Origin: Podospora comata
Lineage: Eukaryota > Ascomycota > Sordariomycetes > Sordariales > Podosporaceae
Assembly: GCA_017354895.1 (NCBI GenBank)
Contig: CP071493.1
Span: forward strand, 3,782,001-3,846,000
Direction: 5' to 3'
Length of the DNA: 64,000 nt
Part shown: positions 40,492 through 51,023 of the stretch, in pieces
Position numbering within the stretch: the first letter of the stretch is position 1
Layout: each line of letters begins with the position of its first letter
Translations under genes and position numbers: made by a program
The notes under the pieces: model-generated
The model's database searches: none
The model's input: the letters and a program-made list of their open reading frames with translations, nothing else
Told to the model about the DNA's origin: nothing

Positions 40492-41452
40492 ATGCATATC
40501 AGAAAGATCTCCGCCATCATCGCCCAGGTCAGCCTGACGTCGGCCAGTGTTCTGGCTGGACACGACATGGGGTAAGCTCACTTACAATCACCACAACACC
40601 CGCCACATACTGACCCACCCCCTCAGCAAGCGCGACAGCTGGGAAGACGCCAAAGCATTCTCACTCCCCAAGGCAAGCGAGGCAGCGGCCAAGTTCAACG
40701 CCGCCCCCGAGGCCATGATCACCCCCTCCCCTGTTGTTTCGAAGCGCCAGTTCTTCGGCGGCATCCGTCCAGACGCCGGGTTCGAACCCAGCCGCCAGCA
40801 AGGTCTCGCCGCTGCCCAGGCCGCTCAGGAGCGCATCGACAGGATCACCAATGACTTCAACTCGCGCTTCCCTCCCTTCTTTCCCGGGTTCCGCAACATC
40901 GGCTTCCACAACAAGCGTGGCGACGATATGGACCAGGGCCAGCAGTACAATGATGACCCTGACCGGTGGGATGACAACAATGGGGTTTACCATTCGTATT
41001 ACTCTGGGGCTGGTGCGGGTTATGCCTCTGCTGCCAACGACGGTGCTTACAAGGACGCCAACCAGGCTCAGCAGGGCTGGCAGCGTGGTGCGCCTGACTG
41101 GCAGGCTCATGCCTCGAGCTGGGCTGGTTATGGGGATTATGTTGCTGCTTCTGCTCATGGTCTGGCTAGTGAGGCGGTTGCTTCTGCGAATGGTGTTGCT
41201 GCTACTGCTGCTGCCGGGTATGGTGATGGGGACTGGGAGGGGGATGTTGCTTCTGCGCATGGCGTGGCTAGTGGTTATCAGTCTGAGTATTACCAGGGGG
41301 GCGTTGCTAGCCCTTCTGGGGTGCAGCCCACGGCTTCTGCTTCGCATGGTACGCAGATGGTGCAGGTTAATGAGGGGCCGGCTGGGGTGTCGGGGGGGAG
41401 GGCGATGGGGGTCGTTGTTGGGGTGGCGGGGGTTGTTTTTGGGATGTTGTAA
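40492..41452 (+). CDS. Unrecognised secreted Ala/Gly/Tyr-rich protein with Kex2 sites and GPI-like tail
   Basis: Two exons, 40492-40571 and 40627-41452, give 301 aa; the junction GHDM-G-KRDSWEDA is in frame. I do not recognise the family. The N-terminus is a signal peptide (HIRKISAIIAQVSLTSASVLA). Three dibasic Lys-Arg sites follow at 28-29, 66-67 and 123-124, as in Kex2-processed precursors. The segment after the second site has FFGGIRPDAGFEPSRQQGL and a Phe/Pro-rich FPPFFPGFRN. The C-terminal half is Gln/Tyr/Asp then Ala/Ser/Gly-rich with loose repeats (AASAHGLASEAVASANGVAA, DVASAHGVASGY). The last 16 residues are hydrophobic (MGVVVGVAGVVFGML), like a GPI-attachment signal. Exon 2 starts at CAAG after a CAG acceptor. 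Confidence 0.75.
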
Positions 41453-41851
41453 GCTCTGGGACGGGGGTCGTTCTGTCAAGGGGAAGAAGAGGAGCTTCGA
41501 TACCCCTAGGTGATGGCTTCTCTCTCTCTTTCGTTGGGAGGGGGGTTGGTGGGGGAAGTAGGCACGTGTGTGTGTCCTTCGCTTTTTTCTGTGCTGGATA
41601 TTTTTTCTCCGTGATCCCAACTGTATAGAAAGTTGGTGATATAAAGCGGGAAATAAGATTGGGTTTAGATTGGGGTAATAATTGGTGGGGATTTTATAGA
41701 CTTGTAAAGTAGTTTGGTGAAGAGTAGGGTAGTAACACTTTTGTGTTTCGAATCCTTTCTCATCTGCATCCAACAGTGGTGAAAGAGATCTTCTATGATT
41801 GGAGTGTACAAGATATCTTACATCTGTTTCCACCTTATCCAATACCTTGTC
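41453..41851. other. Intergenic, convergent 3' flanks
   Basis: 399 bp between the secreted-protein stop and the aspartyl-tRNA synthetase stop. Nothing further is seen. Confidence 0.6.
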
Positions 41852-44136
41852 TCATTCCTTCTTCTTCTCCTCCTTGGGTCTAAAAGCCAAATGATACGTC
41901 CCCAACTCCTCACTAGTAATCTTGCCCGGCGACCTGACCGTCAAATCCTCCCCTTTCATACTCTTTGGAAAAGCAATCACATCCCTTACTGAGTCTGTCC
42001 CTGTGAGCACCGCACAGAGCCGATCAAACCCCAACGCGAACCCTGCGTGTGGCGGACACCCCGCTCTTAACGCTTCGAGTAGATGAGAGAATTGCTTGAC
42101 ACCCTTGTCGGACATTTTGAGAATCTCCCTAAAGACATACTCCTGCATTTTCGCCGTGTGGATCCTTCTCGACCCACCACCTAGCTCAACCCCGTTGAGG
42201 ACGAGGTCGTAGTGGTCTGCCCTTGCGGCTAGGGGGTTGGTAACCATCAGCTCGACGTCTGCGTCGGTTAGGGGGGCAGTGAAGGGGTGGTGTGTTGCGC
42301 TGAAGCCTGATTGGCCTCCTTGGCCCGGGTCGGTTTCGGTGTTGGGTGTGAACATGGGGAAGTTTTGGACCCAGAGGAAGTTAAACTGATGAGAGGGGGG
42401 GAGGAAGCCAGAGGTGACGGCGGAGGAGTATAAAAGGGTGCGGATTTGGCCTAGGGCGGTAGAACCACCTGAAAAGGGGGTGGGAGGTCGGGCTTGGAAA
42501 AAGATGACGTCGCCTGAGGTGAGGGAGGGGTAGAGGTTGGTTATTGTTTCGAAGCCGGAGTGGGAGAGGGGGGAGAGACCCATTAGGGGTTTGGAGGTGT
42601 CGATTATTAGGGCGGCGGGTTGGCCGTTGGGGTTGAGGGAGAAGAGGGCGGGGGGGAGGGTGGAGAGAAAGGTGTGGATGAAGGTTGTTGTGTCCCGGAT
42701 GGAGGGGGAGGTGGTGGTGGTGGTGGCGGTGGTCGGGGTGAAGAGGAAGGTGTCGATTGTGGGGGAGGGGAGGGGGGAGATCATGGAGGTGAAGGATTCG
42801 GGGAGGGGGACGTTGGGGGTTATTTCAAAGGGGATGCGGATGTCGGGCTTGTCGACGCCGAAGCGGGACATGGCTTCTTCGTAGGTGATTCGGGGGAAGG
42901 GTTTGTCTGATACAGGCCAGGGGTTGGAGGATGGGTCGGAGGAGGGGGGGGTGCGTCTGGGGACGGGGTAGCGCTCCTTGGTGTCGGATTGGACGAGTTC
43001 GAATTGGGAGTTGAGGGACTTCATGAGGTCTTTCATGATGGACTCGACTGTGCGCATGACGTCTTGGCCGGTAGCGAAGGACATTTCGAGATCCAACTGT
43101 CAAGGGGGCATTAGATGGTGTTGTGGTCAAGTCAAGACTGCGGAATTCACCTGGGTAAACTCGGGCTGTCTGTCGGCTCTGAGGTCTTCGTCACGGAAGC
43201 ATCTCGCAAACTGGTAGTACCCACGGATACCGCTGGACATGAGAATCTGCTTGTACTGCTGAGGGCTCTGGGGAAGGGCGTATGCTAAACCAGCCCGTCG
43301 TGTTGGAACCAAGAACTCGCGAGCCCCCTCAGGCGTAGACTTGAAGAGGATTGGTGTTTCCACCTCGGTAAAGTTAAGATCGGTGAGGGACTTGCGCAGT
43401 TCATGGCCGATCTTTGGGCGTGCACGAATACGAGCCTGGAGAGCCTCATCGAAGCGGATCTGAAGGTGCCGGGCCGAGGGCGGGAACTGCACCCCCTTGG
43501 ACACGATGATATCCTTGGGGAAAGCATTAAGAGGCTGAATATTCTGCAGAGAAATCTCGAGATGTGTGACGCCTTTGGGAAACGAGCCAGGAACATCTCT
43601 TTGAGAGGAGGCAGACAAGTCTCGGTCGCCTTTTTGAGATACGACAGTTCCGGTCACTGCGACTGGACTGTGGAGAGGCAGAGCCCTAAGAGCGAGATGG
43701 GCCTCGTGTCCGGGAGGAGGGTTGGATTCATCACCGGGCTCGGAGTGGGATACAACCTGGATAGACGGCCCATTGTCGACTTGCACATTGGCAAAGATGA
43801 GCTTCTTGGACGATATCCTTCTCTGGGAGAGAAAGCCATGTACTGTGACTGTCTGGCCATTCACAAACTGGTTGGCACTGGACGCCTGGGGAAAGTGATC
43901 TTTATTCTACATCAGCCGAGGAACTATGAATGCTGGAACAGATATCTCTCCATACTATAGCTCGACCATTCTTCCCGAAGCTGCTGTGTGATATCACTAT
44001 GAGTGAACCGTTGAGGTACCCACGAGACACCTGATGGCCGGCGGATGAGTCGAGGCTGGAGAAAACTGGTGCACGGTCTGAGATTTGAGGGTCTCAAGCT
44101 GGTGAGACGCCTCATGGAAGGCCGTGAGAGGGCCAT
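41852..44136 (-). CDS. msd1: Mitochondrial aspartyl-tRNA synthetase
   Basis: Three exons, 43956-44136, 43151-43899 and 41852-43096, give 724 aa. It charges mitochondrial tRNA-Asp and is of bacterial-type class II. The N-terminus is Arg/Ser-rich without acids ([20 protein letters not shown]), a mitochondrial presequence. The anticodon-binding OB fold follows ([20 protein letters not shown]). Motif 1 is in [20 protein letters not shown], motif 2 is [17 protein letters not shown], and motif 3 is [11 protein letters not shown]. The bacterial-type GAD insertion lies between motifs 2 and 3. The first intron (43900-43955, GTATGG...AAAG) is the least certain; it was chosen because it joins [15 protein letters not shown] in frame. 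The second intron cleanly joins PEFTQ to LDLEMSF. Confidence 0.92.
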
Positions 44137-45507
44137 GCTCTGTATCGAAAGTCGAAAGTTGCAACTTGTGCACACCAGAACTTGGGCCAATTCACTACCA
44201 AATTCACTGGCAGCAGTCTCATGGGGGGGAGCTTCAGAGCTGCGAGCCTGCCGACAGCCGGCAGGCAACGGCAGGCAACGGCAGGCCCCACTCTTGCTCG
44301 GCTGATGTTTGGCCCGAGCACTCTGTGGTGGGGCCCTCTGGCAGAGCTGGCTGCGACCTACAAAAGTTTTGCGGCTCGATCCATTTTGGAATTTTCCTCT
44401 TTTCTTCTTCATGACCCTCTCATTCAATACAAAGTGAGTAGCACCCACCGCCACCACCAATTTTTACCGCAAAGATCACCAGCTAACAGTTGTTTCTCCA
44501 GATGATGAAAGCCAGCGTGTTCCACATGATAAAGCTTCCGCTTCTTCAAACTTCCAAACTCCCCCCTCACGGGGCTTAGGTGGTTTGGTTGGGAGATGGA
44601 GTTGGAATTATGAAATAAGCGTTCGGCACACCGACCTTGTTACTTATCGGACGCAATAACGGCATCTCTGATTACACTGAATGAGAAGGGTTTGACTCTG
44701 GGGCTTTGTTTCTGGTCGTTTTTGCGACCTTTCGTATCGCTGAAGGCATCCTCGATGGGCATAGGGTTGCATTCACGACGGGGCCAGTCACCAAGTTAAG
44801 GTGCTTGGATACTCTGCCTGGTGGTGTACTGTCACTTGATGTTTGGAGATGATGCCCTCGGCGACAAGTTTATTGAGAGTAGGTTGGTCGCGGACACGAG
44901 CGGAACTGTATCTTGAGAATGTTGACTGGGACAAGTGTTCCACATCGTCTTCATGTTCGGATACGCCTGTAGCACTAGTTTACCTGTCAACAATATCATG
45001 TTTGGATGAATGAACACAAATATAATTGCACATGTCTCAGATACATGAAATCAAGCGGGAACCCGCAAAGGCGGCCCCTCGATTTCCGTCCCGTTGACCC
45101 ATGTCACTGGGAGAGACCCGCCTACCCGACTGCCCATCCACACACGGCAGCACGGCAGGTTCCTTTTGACGTGGGTTTCCCAGTTACAATTGCTGTCCTG
45201 CATTGCAGAGAGTATCAACCTATCAACCTATCAACTTCGCCCGCAGACCGTTCCCAGCTTGCCCGTCTTGCGGCCCCTAATGCACGCTTAGGTCACCTCA
45301 CCTCGCCGCCTAGGAACCGTTGACTGTCCGCTGCCCGACCTGCCCCATCTCACCATCATCCCCCAGGCCATCTCCGCTATCACTGGACACCCGCTCCAAG
45401 TCCCTGTCGCGAGCCATCACACGCCATCAACACATTGAGCTTGGAGGGCGCTTTTTGCAGCAGCGTAGCCCCGTGCCAGCTCGACGACATCCCCATCTCC
45501 AGCAGCC
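44137..45507. other. Divergent promoter region, AspRS / AP180-like, with one orphan intron-like signal
   Basis: 1.37 kb between divergent starts. A canonical intron-like sequence at 44434-44501 on the plus strand (GTGAGT, GCTAAC, TTTCTCCAG) has no gene assigned to it; see findings. The rest shows no recognisable gene or repeat. Confidence 0.5.
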
Positions 45508-46791
45508 ATGGCGAGCTCCTTTGAAAAGTCCGTCAAGGGCGCGACCAAGATCAAGGTCCGTAGACTCCCCCCCCCCTTGCGCCCGCGAGAATTGTCGGCT
45601 TGTTTTTATCGTTGTCCGGGCCTGACCAACTGTGTCGCTCACAGGCCGCGCCTCCGAAAACAAAATACATCGAGCACATTCTAGTTGCGACACATTCGGG
45701 CGAGGCGGGCGTGGGCGAGGTATTCCGGGCGCTCCACCACCGGTTGCGCGACTCAACATGGACCGTCGTCTTCAAGAGTTTGATCACTGTCCACCTCATG
45801 ATCCGCGAGGGCTCGGCAGATGTCACCCTGGCGTATCTTGCGAAACACCGGAACATGATTGCTATCAGCATGTTTTCTGATGGTAGGTAGCCCCGGTCTC
45901 CCCAATTCACTCGAGATACCGACGGGTCATTGACAGTCTCTTCGTATACAGCGCAAACTCAGGGGCGAAACATACGACATTACCACAGTTATCTTGCAGA
46001 AAGAGCGCGAGCGTATCGAGAAACAAAGGTCGACTGGGTGCGGTCAAAGGATTCGAGGCTGGAGAAACTGTCCATCGACAAGGGTTTGCTTCGGGAAACG
46101 GAAATTGTTCAGCACCAACTCACGGCCTTGCTGAAATGCGACGTGAGTTTATCGCCTAAAACATCCCTCGACTGTATGCTGACACACAATAGGTGATGGA
46201 GAATGAGCCTGAAAATGAAATCACCATCACTGTGTTTCGGCTCCTTGTCCTGGACTTGCTGGCTCTTTTCCAAGCCCTGAACCAGGGACTGATCAACATC
46301 CTCGGTCACTTCTTCGAGCTGTCCAAGACTGATGCCGAAAGAGCTATGGATATCTACCGGACATTTACCAGGCAGACTGACTACGTTGTACAGTATCTCA
46401 GCACGGCCAGACAGTATGAGCATCACACCAGGGTGGAGGTTCCTAAGCTGAAGCATGCCCCTGTTAATCTCGGGCGCCAGCTCGAGGAGTATCTGAAGGA
46501 TCCCGATTTTGAGATTCACCGGAGGCAGTACCTGGCCGAGCTTGAGGCCAAAAAGTCATCCAAGGGCGGGTCATCAGGAACTTCGAAGTTGCCCAAGTTT
46601 GATGCCTTTGAGACCAAAGCATCATCCAGCACAAGCGCACCTGCTTCTCAGCCAGCCCAGACTTCTCAGGCTGCGGCACCAGCAAAGGGACCCGACGTCA
46701 ATCTGATCGACTTCTTTGAGTCCATTGAACAAAACCAGACGACACTGGCTGTCCAAGGCCAGACGCAGCAGGCACAAGCACAGCCTCAGTT

Positions 46792-46828
<37 letters not shown>

Positions 46829-47683
46829 ACGCAGATGCAGATGGGCATGTCTCCTTGGGGCCCTGCCCCATTCCAACTTCAACAACCTCTTCAGCAGCAA
46901 CAGCAATTTCCCCAGAACGGATTTGTCGCCTCTCCCGTTCACCAGTTCCAGACGGGTGTTCCCTTCCAACAGCAGGGGCAGCCAGCATTTTCGCCACAGC
47001 AAACTGCGCAGCCAGTACAGCAGGCCTTTACTGGCGTCGGCTTCGGCGGGTTCTCTCCGCAACCCCAGGTTGGCTTCCAGCCCGGTTCTCTCGCCCCGAT
47101 ACAGCAGGATACCATCGCGAATTTCCAGACAGGCGCGCCCACTTTCCAAGGAGGCCTTCAGGCGCCTCAACAAAACACCAACCCTTTCCGCCAGTCCATG
47201 CTCATGAACCAACAACAAACAGGCTCACCCTTTGCGCAGCAGCAACCTGTTCAGGAGGTCGCTTCTCCTCAGCAACGCCCCATGACAAGCCAGTCTACCA
47301 ACCCCTTTGCTCGCTCCTCACCGCAAGGGACACAGCCATTTGCTGCACCAACGTCCAACTCACCTTTCCAATCCCAGGCGCCACAGCAGCCCACTCAACA
47401 ACAAATGCAGCCCATGCCGACGGGCACGAACCCGTTCGCCAAGAACTTTGGACAGGCTCAGCAAGCGCAGCCTACTCAGCAGCAACAGCGACCTGTCACT
47501 GCGGGGGGAATATTGTCCCAGCCGACGGGGACGAATCCGTTTAGGCAGGGAGCCTTTGTGAATCATCAGACGGGACTGGGGTGGCAGCATAACCAGCAGG
47601 CTATTGGGGGTGGGTTGGATCAGGTTGAGACTGTGCCTGTGTTTCCCAGGCCGGCGGCTCAGACGCCGTGGCAGCAGCAGTAA
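45508..47683 (+). CDS. AP180/CALM-type clathrin assembly protein with ANTH domain
   Basis: Four exons, 45508-45555, 45645-45882, 45952-46142 and 46193-47683, give 655 aa. It is an endocytic adaptor (yeast Yap1801/1802) that binds phosphoinositides and recruits clathrin and EH-domain proteins at the plasma membrane. The ANTH domain covers about 1-270: the start SFEKSVKGATKIK, then KTKYIEHILVATHSGE, AQTQGRNIRHYHSYL and ENEITITVFRLLVLDLLALF. The tail is disordered and Gln-rich, with an LIDFFESI-type acidic clathrin/adaptor motif, a run of 12 CAA-encoded Gln, and four NPF motifs (TNPFRQS, TNPFARS, TNPFAKN, TNPFRQG) that bind EH domains such as Ede1. Exon junctions are in frame (TKIK-AAPP; SD-A-QTQ; KCD-VMEN). 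Confidence 0.94.
46792..46828 (+). repeat. (CAA)n tract encoding polyglutamine in the AP180-like gene
   Basis: Twelve uninterrupted CAA codons, a slippage-prone trinucleotide microsatellite inside the disordered tail. Confidence 0.92.
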
Positions 47684-48315
47684 GGGAGGGGTGGTTTGTG
47701 TGTGATATAAACTTGTCAGGGAGGCCAGAGAATATGGGGGGAGGTTTGGGGCTGCAGAAAGGTTTACTTTTTTTGCTAGGAGGAGCGGCGGCGCTGGGAT
47801 TCATCCAGAGAGAGCACAGATAACATTCGTTTGGCAAAGAAGCATTCAAGCGCGGCGTTTGTGAAACAGGCTGTTGACACTTTTTTTTTGGGGTTTTTGG
47901 GGGGGGGGGGGTTGTTTCTTCCTTAGTCCCCCCCCCATTGTTGCTTGTTTGTTTTTGGAAGACATGGTGTGGTGGGGGGTTGGTTGAGATGGTATAGGGG
48001 GTGTTGTTTTGAGGGGGTAGTGAGTGGTAGTAGTATGATTCATTGTATACTTTAATTTTATATCATTTTTGGCATTTGAAACACAGACCTTGAGCTGTTG
48101 TATATCCAACATCGTCACGGTGGGTCAAGATAATAAGACCAAGGAGTCGTCTATTTTGATCATGTTCTTCTTTCCCTGCGTAATATCCTTGTTGTACCTA
48201 CCTATCTTGTCCCAATATCTAAAACCTTACCAAGCCTTCCCTCCAAAAACGCCAGCGCTATGCCCATAAATCACACCCAATATCAAACAAATGGCCAATA
48301 AAATGATAGCCCCCC
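47684..48315. other. Intergenic, convergent 3' flanks of AP180-like and Tfb3 genes
   Basis: 632 bp. It contains a T9 plus long G run (about 47882-47912) followed closely by a C9 run (47928-47936) that could pair with it as a hairpin. I see no gene. Confidence 0.55.
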
Positions 48316-49452
48316 CTAATCCAACTCCATCTTCAATCCCGGCCCATCCCCCCCAACAGCAGCCAGCGCAGCCCCCATGCCCACAACCTCACTCGCCACC
48401 AGCCCCACCCCCACGTCTCTCTCGTCCTCAATAAACACCCCCAACCCAGCAAACGCCTCAAACATGGCCCTAGAGGTGTACTCATCGAAGCTATACCCCC
48501 CCGTCACATGCGCTTTGTCCGACCTGTACTTTTCCACATTCGGATGCGACAGCCCCCCGTGAATCTTGTACCGACTAGGAGTGAGATCCAACCCCCCAAA
48601 CGGGTCATACGGCCCCTCCGGCCTTGGCTCCTTCTTCTTTTCTTTGAGCCCCCGGATGGAAAGTTTACCCACTGCGTCCGCTGTTGATGATGACCCAGTG
48701 GCGAGGTTGGTAACCGCTTCAACAGCCTTGTTCCCCCTCCGTTTCAGCTGAACCCGTTGCTGATCCGGGAGGGGTTGTCCCCGTTCCAGACTATCAATCT
48801 CCATTTCCTTGATTTTGATCTTTTCCATCTTTTCCTCTTCTGCCTCCTTTATCGCGTCAAGTCTGCGCTGTCGGGCGGCAGCCTGCTCCGCTGCTAGCCT
48901 CCGGCGTGACTGCTCATCCTGTTCCTTGCCTGCGCGCCTATTCCTCTCAATCTCAGTTTTATGCTCTGCCTCCCACTGCTGGAGCTGGGCCTCTGCTTTC
49001 CGCTTGGTGGGTTCGTCGCCGTGGACGAGGTCAAATGTTAGGTCTTCGACCATTTGGAGGTAGTTGTTGTAGTCACGGAGCGTGTTGAAGTCGTCTTCGA
49101 CTTGGTTGAAGACTTGGTTCACCCTGCGCCGGATGTCGACTTCGCGTTCTACCGAAAGGTCGCCGAAAAAGGGGGAGCGGAAGCCTTTGCGGCGGAGGGT
49201 GCGGTGGCAGCCGGCATAGGGGCATTGCTGGGGGCCTTCGTTGAAGAGGCGGTTGACGCAGGAGGAGCACATGGAGTGATAGCATTCGGGGTTGATGAGG
49301 AATTCCATGTCGCGGTTGAGGTAACGGATTGTTTTGCAGACGGGGCACATGTCGTCGCTGTCGGGTTTGGGGAGGCCGTCGGGGGCGAGGGAGGAGACGG
49401 CTGTGACGCCTCCGGGGCGGGGGGCTGAGGTGGGGGGGCGTTGCGGGGGCAT
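48316..49452 (-). CDS. tfb3: TFIIH subunit Tfb3/MAT1 (RING finger)
   Basis: A single exon of 378 aa. Tfb3 joins the CDK-activating kinase module (Kin28-Ccl1) to core TFIIH. The N-terminal C3HC4 RING is at about 36-80 (CPVCKTIRYLNRDMEFLINP, CYHSMCSSCVNRLF, CPYAGC). It is followed by the conserved RKGFRSPFFGDLSVEREVDI and NQVEDDFNTLRDYNNYLQMV. Then come a long Arg/Glu/Ala coiled coil (about 150-230), a variable linker, and a C-terminal hydrophobic helix region that in other species contacts the kinase and cyclin (DEYTSRAMFEAFAGLGVFIE). Divergent from nudC, with 422 bp between starts. Confidence 0.95.
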   Translation of the reverse strand: MPPQRPPTSAPRPGGVTAVSSLAPDGLPKPDSDDMCPVCKTIRYLNRDMEFLINPECYHSMCSSCVNRLFNEGPQQCPYAGCHRTLRRKGFRSPFFGDLSVEREVDIRRRVNQVFNQVEDDFNTLRDYNNYLQMVEDLTFDLVHGDEPTKRKAEAQLQQWEAEHKTEIERNRRAGKEQDEQSRRRLAAEQAAARQRRLDAIKEAEEEKMEKIKIKEMEIDSLERGQPLPDQQRVQLKRRGNKAVEAVTNLATGSSSTADAVGKLSIRGLKEKKKEPRPEGPYDPFGGLDLTPSRYKIHGGLSHPNVEKYRSDKAHVTGGYSFDEYTSRAMFEAFAGLGVFIEDERDVGVGLVASEVVGMGAALAAVGGDGPGLKMELD

Positions 49453-49874
49453 TTTTTTTTCTTTTTTCTTTTTCTGTCTGGTGTGTTTGAAATGTTCGGT
49501 GTACGATGGTTGTTGTTGTGGTGGTGGTGAGTGGTGGTGCTGGTGGTGAAGTGGGATGTTTGTGGTCGCGAAACCGTTTGCAAAAGGCTACAGTCGGAAT
49601 TAATACAAGGCTGAGGTTGGTAAGCCACCACTTGACGCGAACCACCCCCCTGTAGGATATGTGGGGCACGCCATGTGGGGTACCTTCCACCTGGGAAGTG
49701 CGGGGTCCCCAAGCTTTCCAAAGAGCTTCCTTTTGCCCCCACCATGAGCTCAGCGGCCAGCCAGTGTTCCATCGCTTTCTATTGTCAGTTTCCAAACTCC
49801 CATATCAACAAACCCCCTTTTCTCACCATTCCCAACTATCACCACCAACAACACTACAGTCAAACCCCTTCAAA
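49453..49874. other. Divergent promoter region, Tfb3 / NudC
   Basis: 422 bp between divergent start codons. Short direct and inverted repeats built from GTGGGG/CCCC words lie at about 49660-49715. No gene is seen. Confidence 0.55.
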
Positions 49875-50497
49875 ATGGCCGACACCGGTACGTGTTAACC
49901 CCCCTTCCCCTCATCCCGCCCATCTAACAACCCCCCCCGCCTCTAGACCCCACCACCGAAGCCGCCGCGCTCGCCCGCGAAAAAGCCGAACAAGCCTCCC
50001 TCCCCTACACCTGGACCCAAACCCTCCCCGACCTAACCCTCACCTTCCCCATCCCCGCCTCCCTCAAGGCCCGCGACCTCTCCATCTCCCTCACCAAAAC
50101 CACCATTTCCGCCGGCATAAAAGGTCAAACCCCCATCATCACGGGTCAATTCCCCCACCCCATCCACGTCGACGACTCCACCTGGACAATCACCACATCC
50201 CCAGACAACAGCTCCAAAACAGTCGAGATCCTCCTCGACAAGGTCAACAAGCAAGAGTGGTGGGCTCACGTTGTCACCACCGCCCCCAAGATCGACGTCA
50301 CAAAGATTGTTCCCGATAACTCCAAACTCTCAGACCTGGACGGGGAGACGAGGGGTCTGGTGGAGAAAATGATGTATGACCAGCGGCAGAAAGAGCAAGG
50401 GCTGCCGACGAGTGACGAGCAAAAGAAGATGGAGATTCTCAAAAAGTTTCAGGAGCAGCATCCTGAGATGGATTTTAGTAATGCCAAAATTCAATAG
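49875..50497 (+). CDS. nudC: Nuclear movement protein NudC (CS/p23-like domain)
   Basis: Two exons, 49875-49887 and 49947-50497, give 187 aa. NudC is a CS-domain co-chaperone that stabilises the dynein regulator LIS1/NudF and is needed for nuclear migration in hyphae. The first coding exon is only 13 nt (MADT plus one base; donor GTACGT) and joins to [16 protein letters not shown]. The CS domain covers about 25-115: [40 protein letters not shown], then DDSTWTITT and [19 protein letters not shown]. The conserved C-terminal region is [20 protein letters not shown], then [20 protein letters not shown], then [12 protein letters not shown]. Translation is open from splice to stop. Confidence 0.95.
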
Positions 50498-51023
50498 GAA
50501 GGGGGGGGGGGCGGCGGTAATGTTACCAAAAACCAATGTTGGAAGGGGTGAGTGACATCACGAATTTTATGAAATAATTTTATACAATGGGAGGTTCAAT
50601 TGAGTTCTATTTTGGTCATGAAAATTCATGAAAACTGGTTGGAGATCATATTTTACCTCTGCTGCTGAAAGTTTTCGAATACGGTCAATATGGGATCAAG
50701 ATTGGGGGGGAAAAATGTGAGGAGTGAAACGAATCGCTCAAGACCGCTGATTTTCAAGTCACCAAAGAAGCAACTGGTCAAGGCGTCAGAGAGCTCCTCT
50801 TGATCTGATCTTGGAATCGCTAGTAATGATAAGCAGATTGAAGATGCTGCAAACCATCAATTGTCAGATTGAAAGCGTTCCGTGGAAGATTGGTGGACAC
50901 TGCAAAGAGTTATGTCATGCCAGAAAGGGATGGAAAACCGTGATACACCACATCACAGGGAAACAAAAAAAAAAAAAGATGCAATAGTTCGATTTCTAAA
51001 CCATCGACCCTATGGCCTCACCA
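50498..51023. other. Intergenic, convergent 3' flanks of NudC and Bud27
   Basis: 526 bp with a poly-G run at 50503-50513 and a poly-A run near 50967-50979. No gene is seen. Confidence 0.6.

Noticed and set aside
40770-40795. GGGTTCGAACCC-like B box of a tRNA gene
   Set aside because: It lies inside the coding exon of the Kex2-site protein (DAGFEPS) with no A box or cloverleaf around it.
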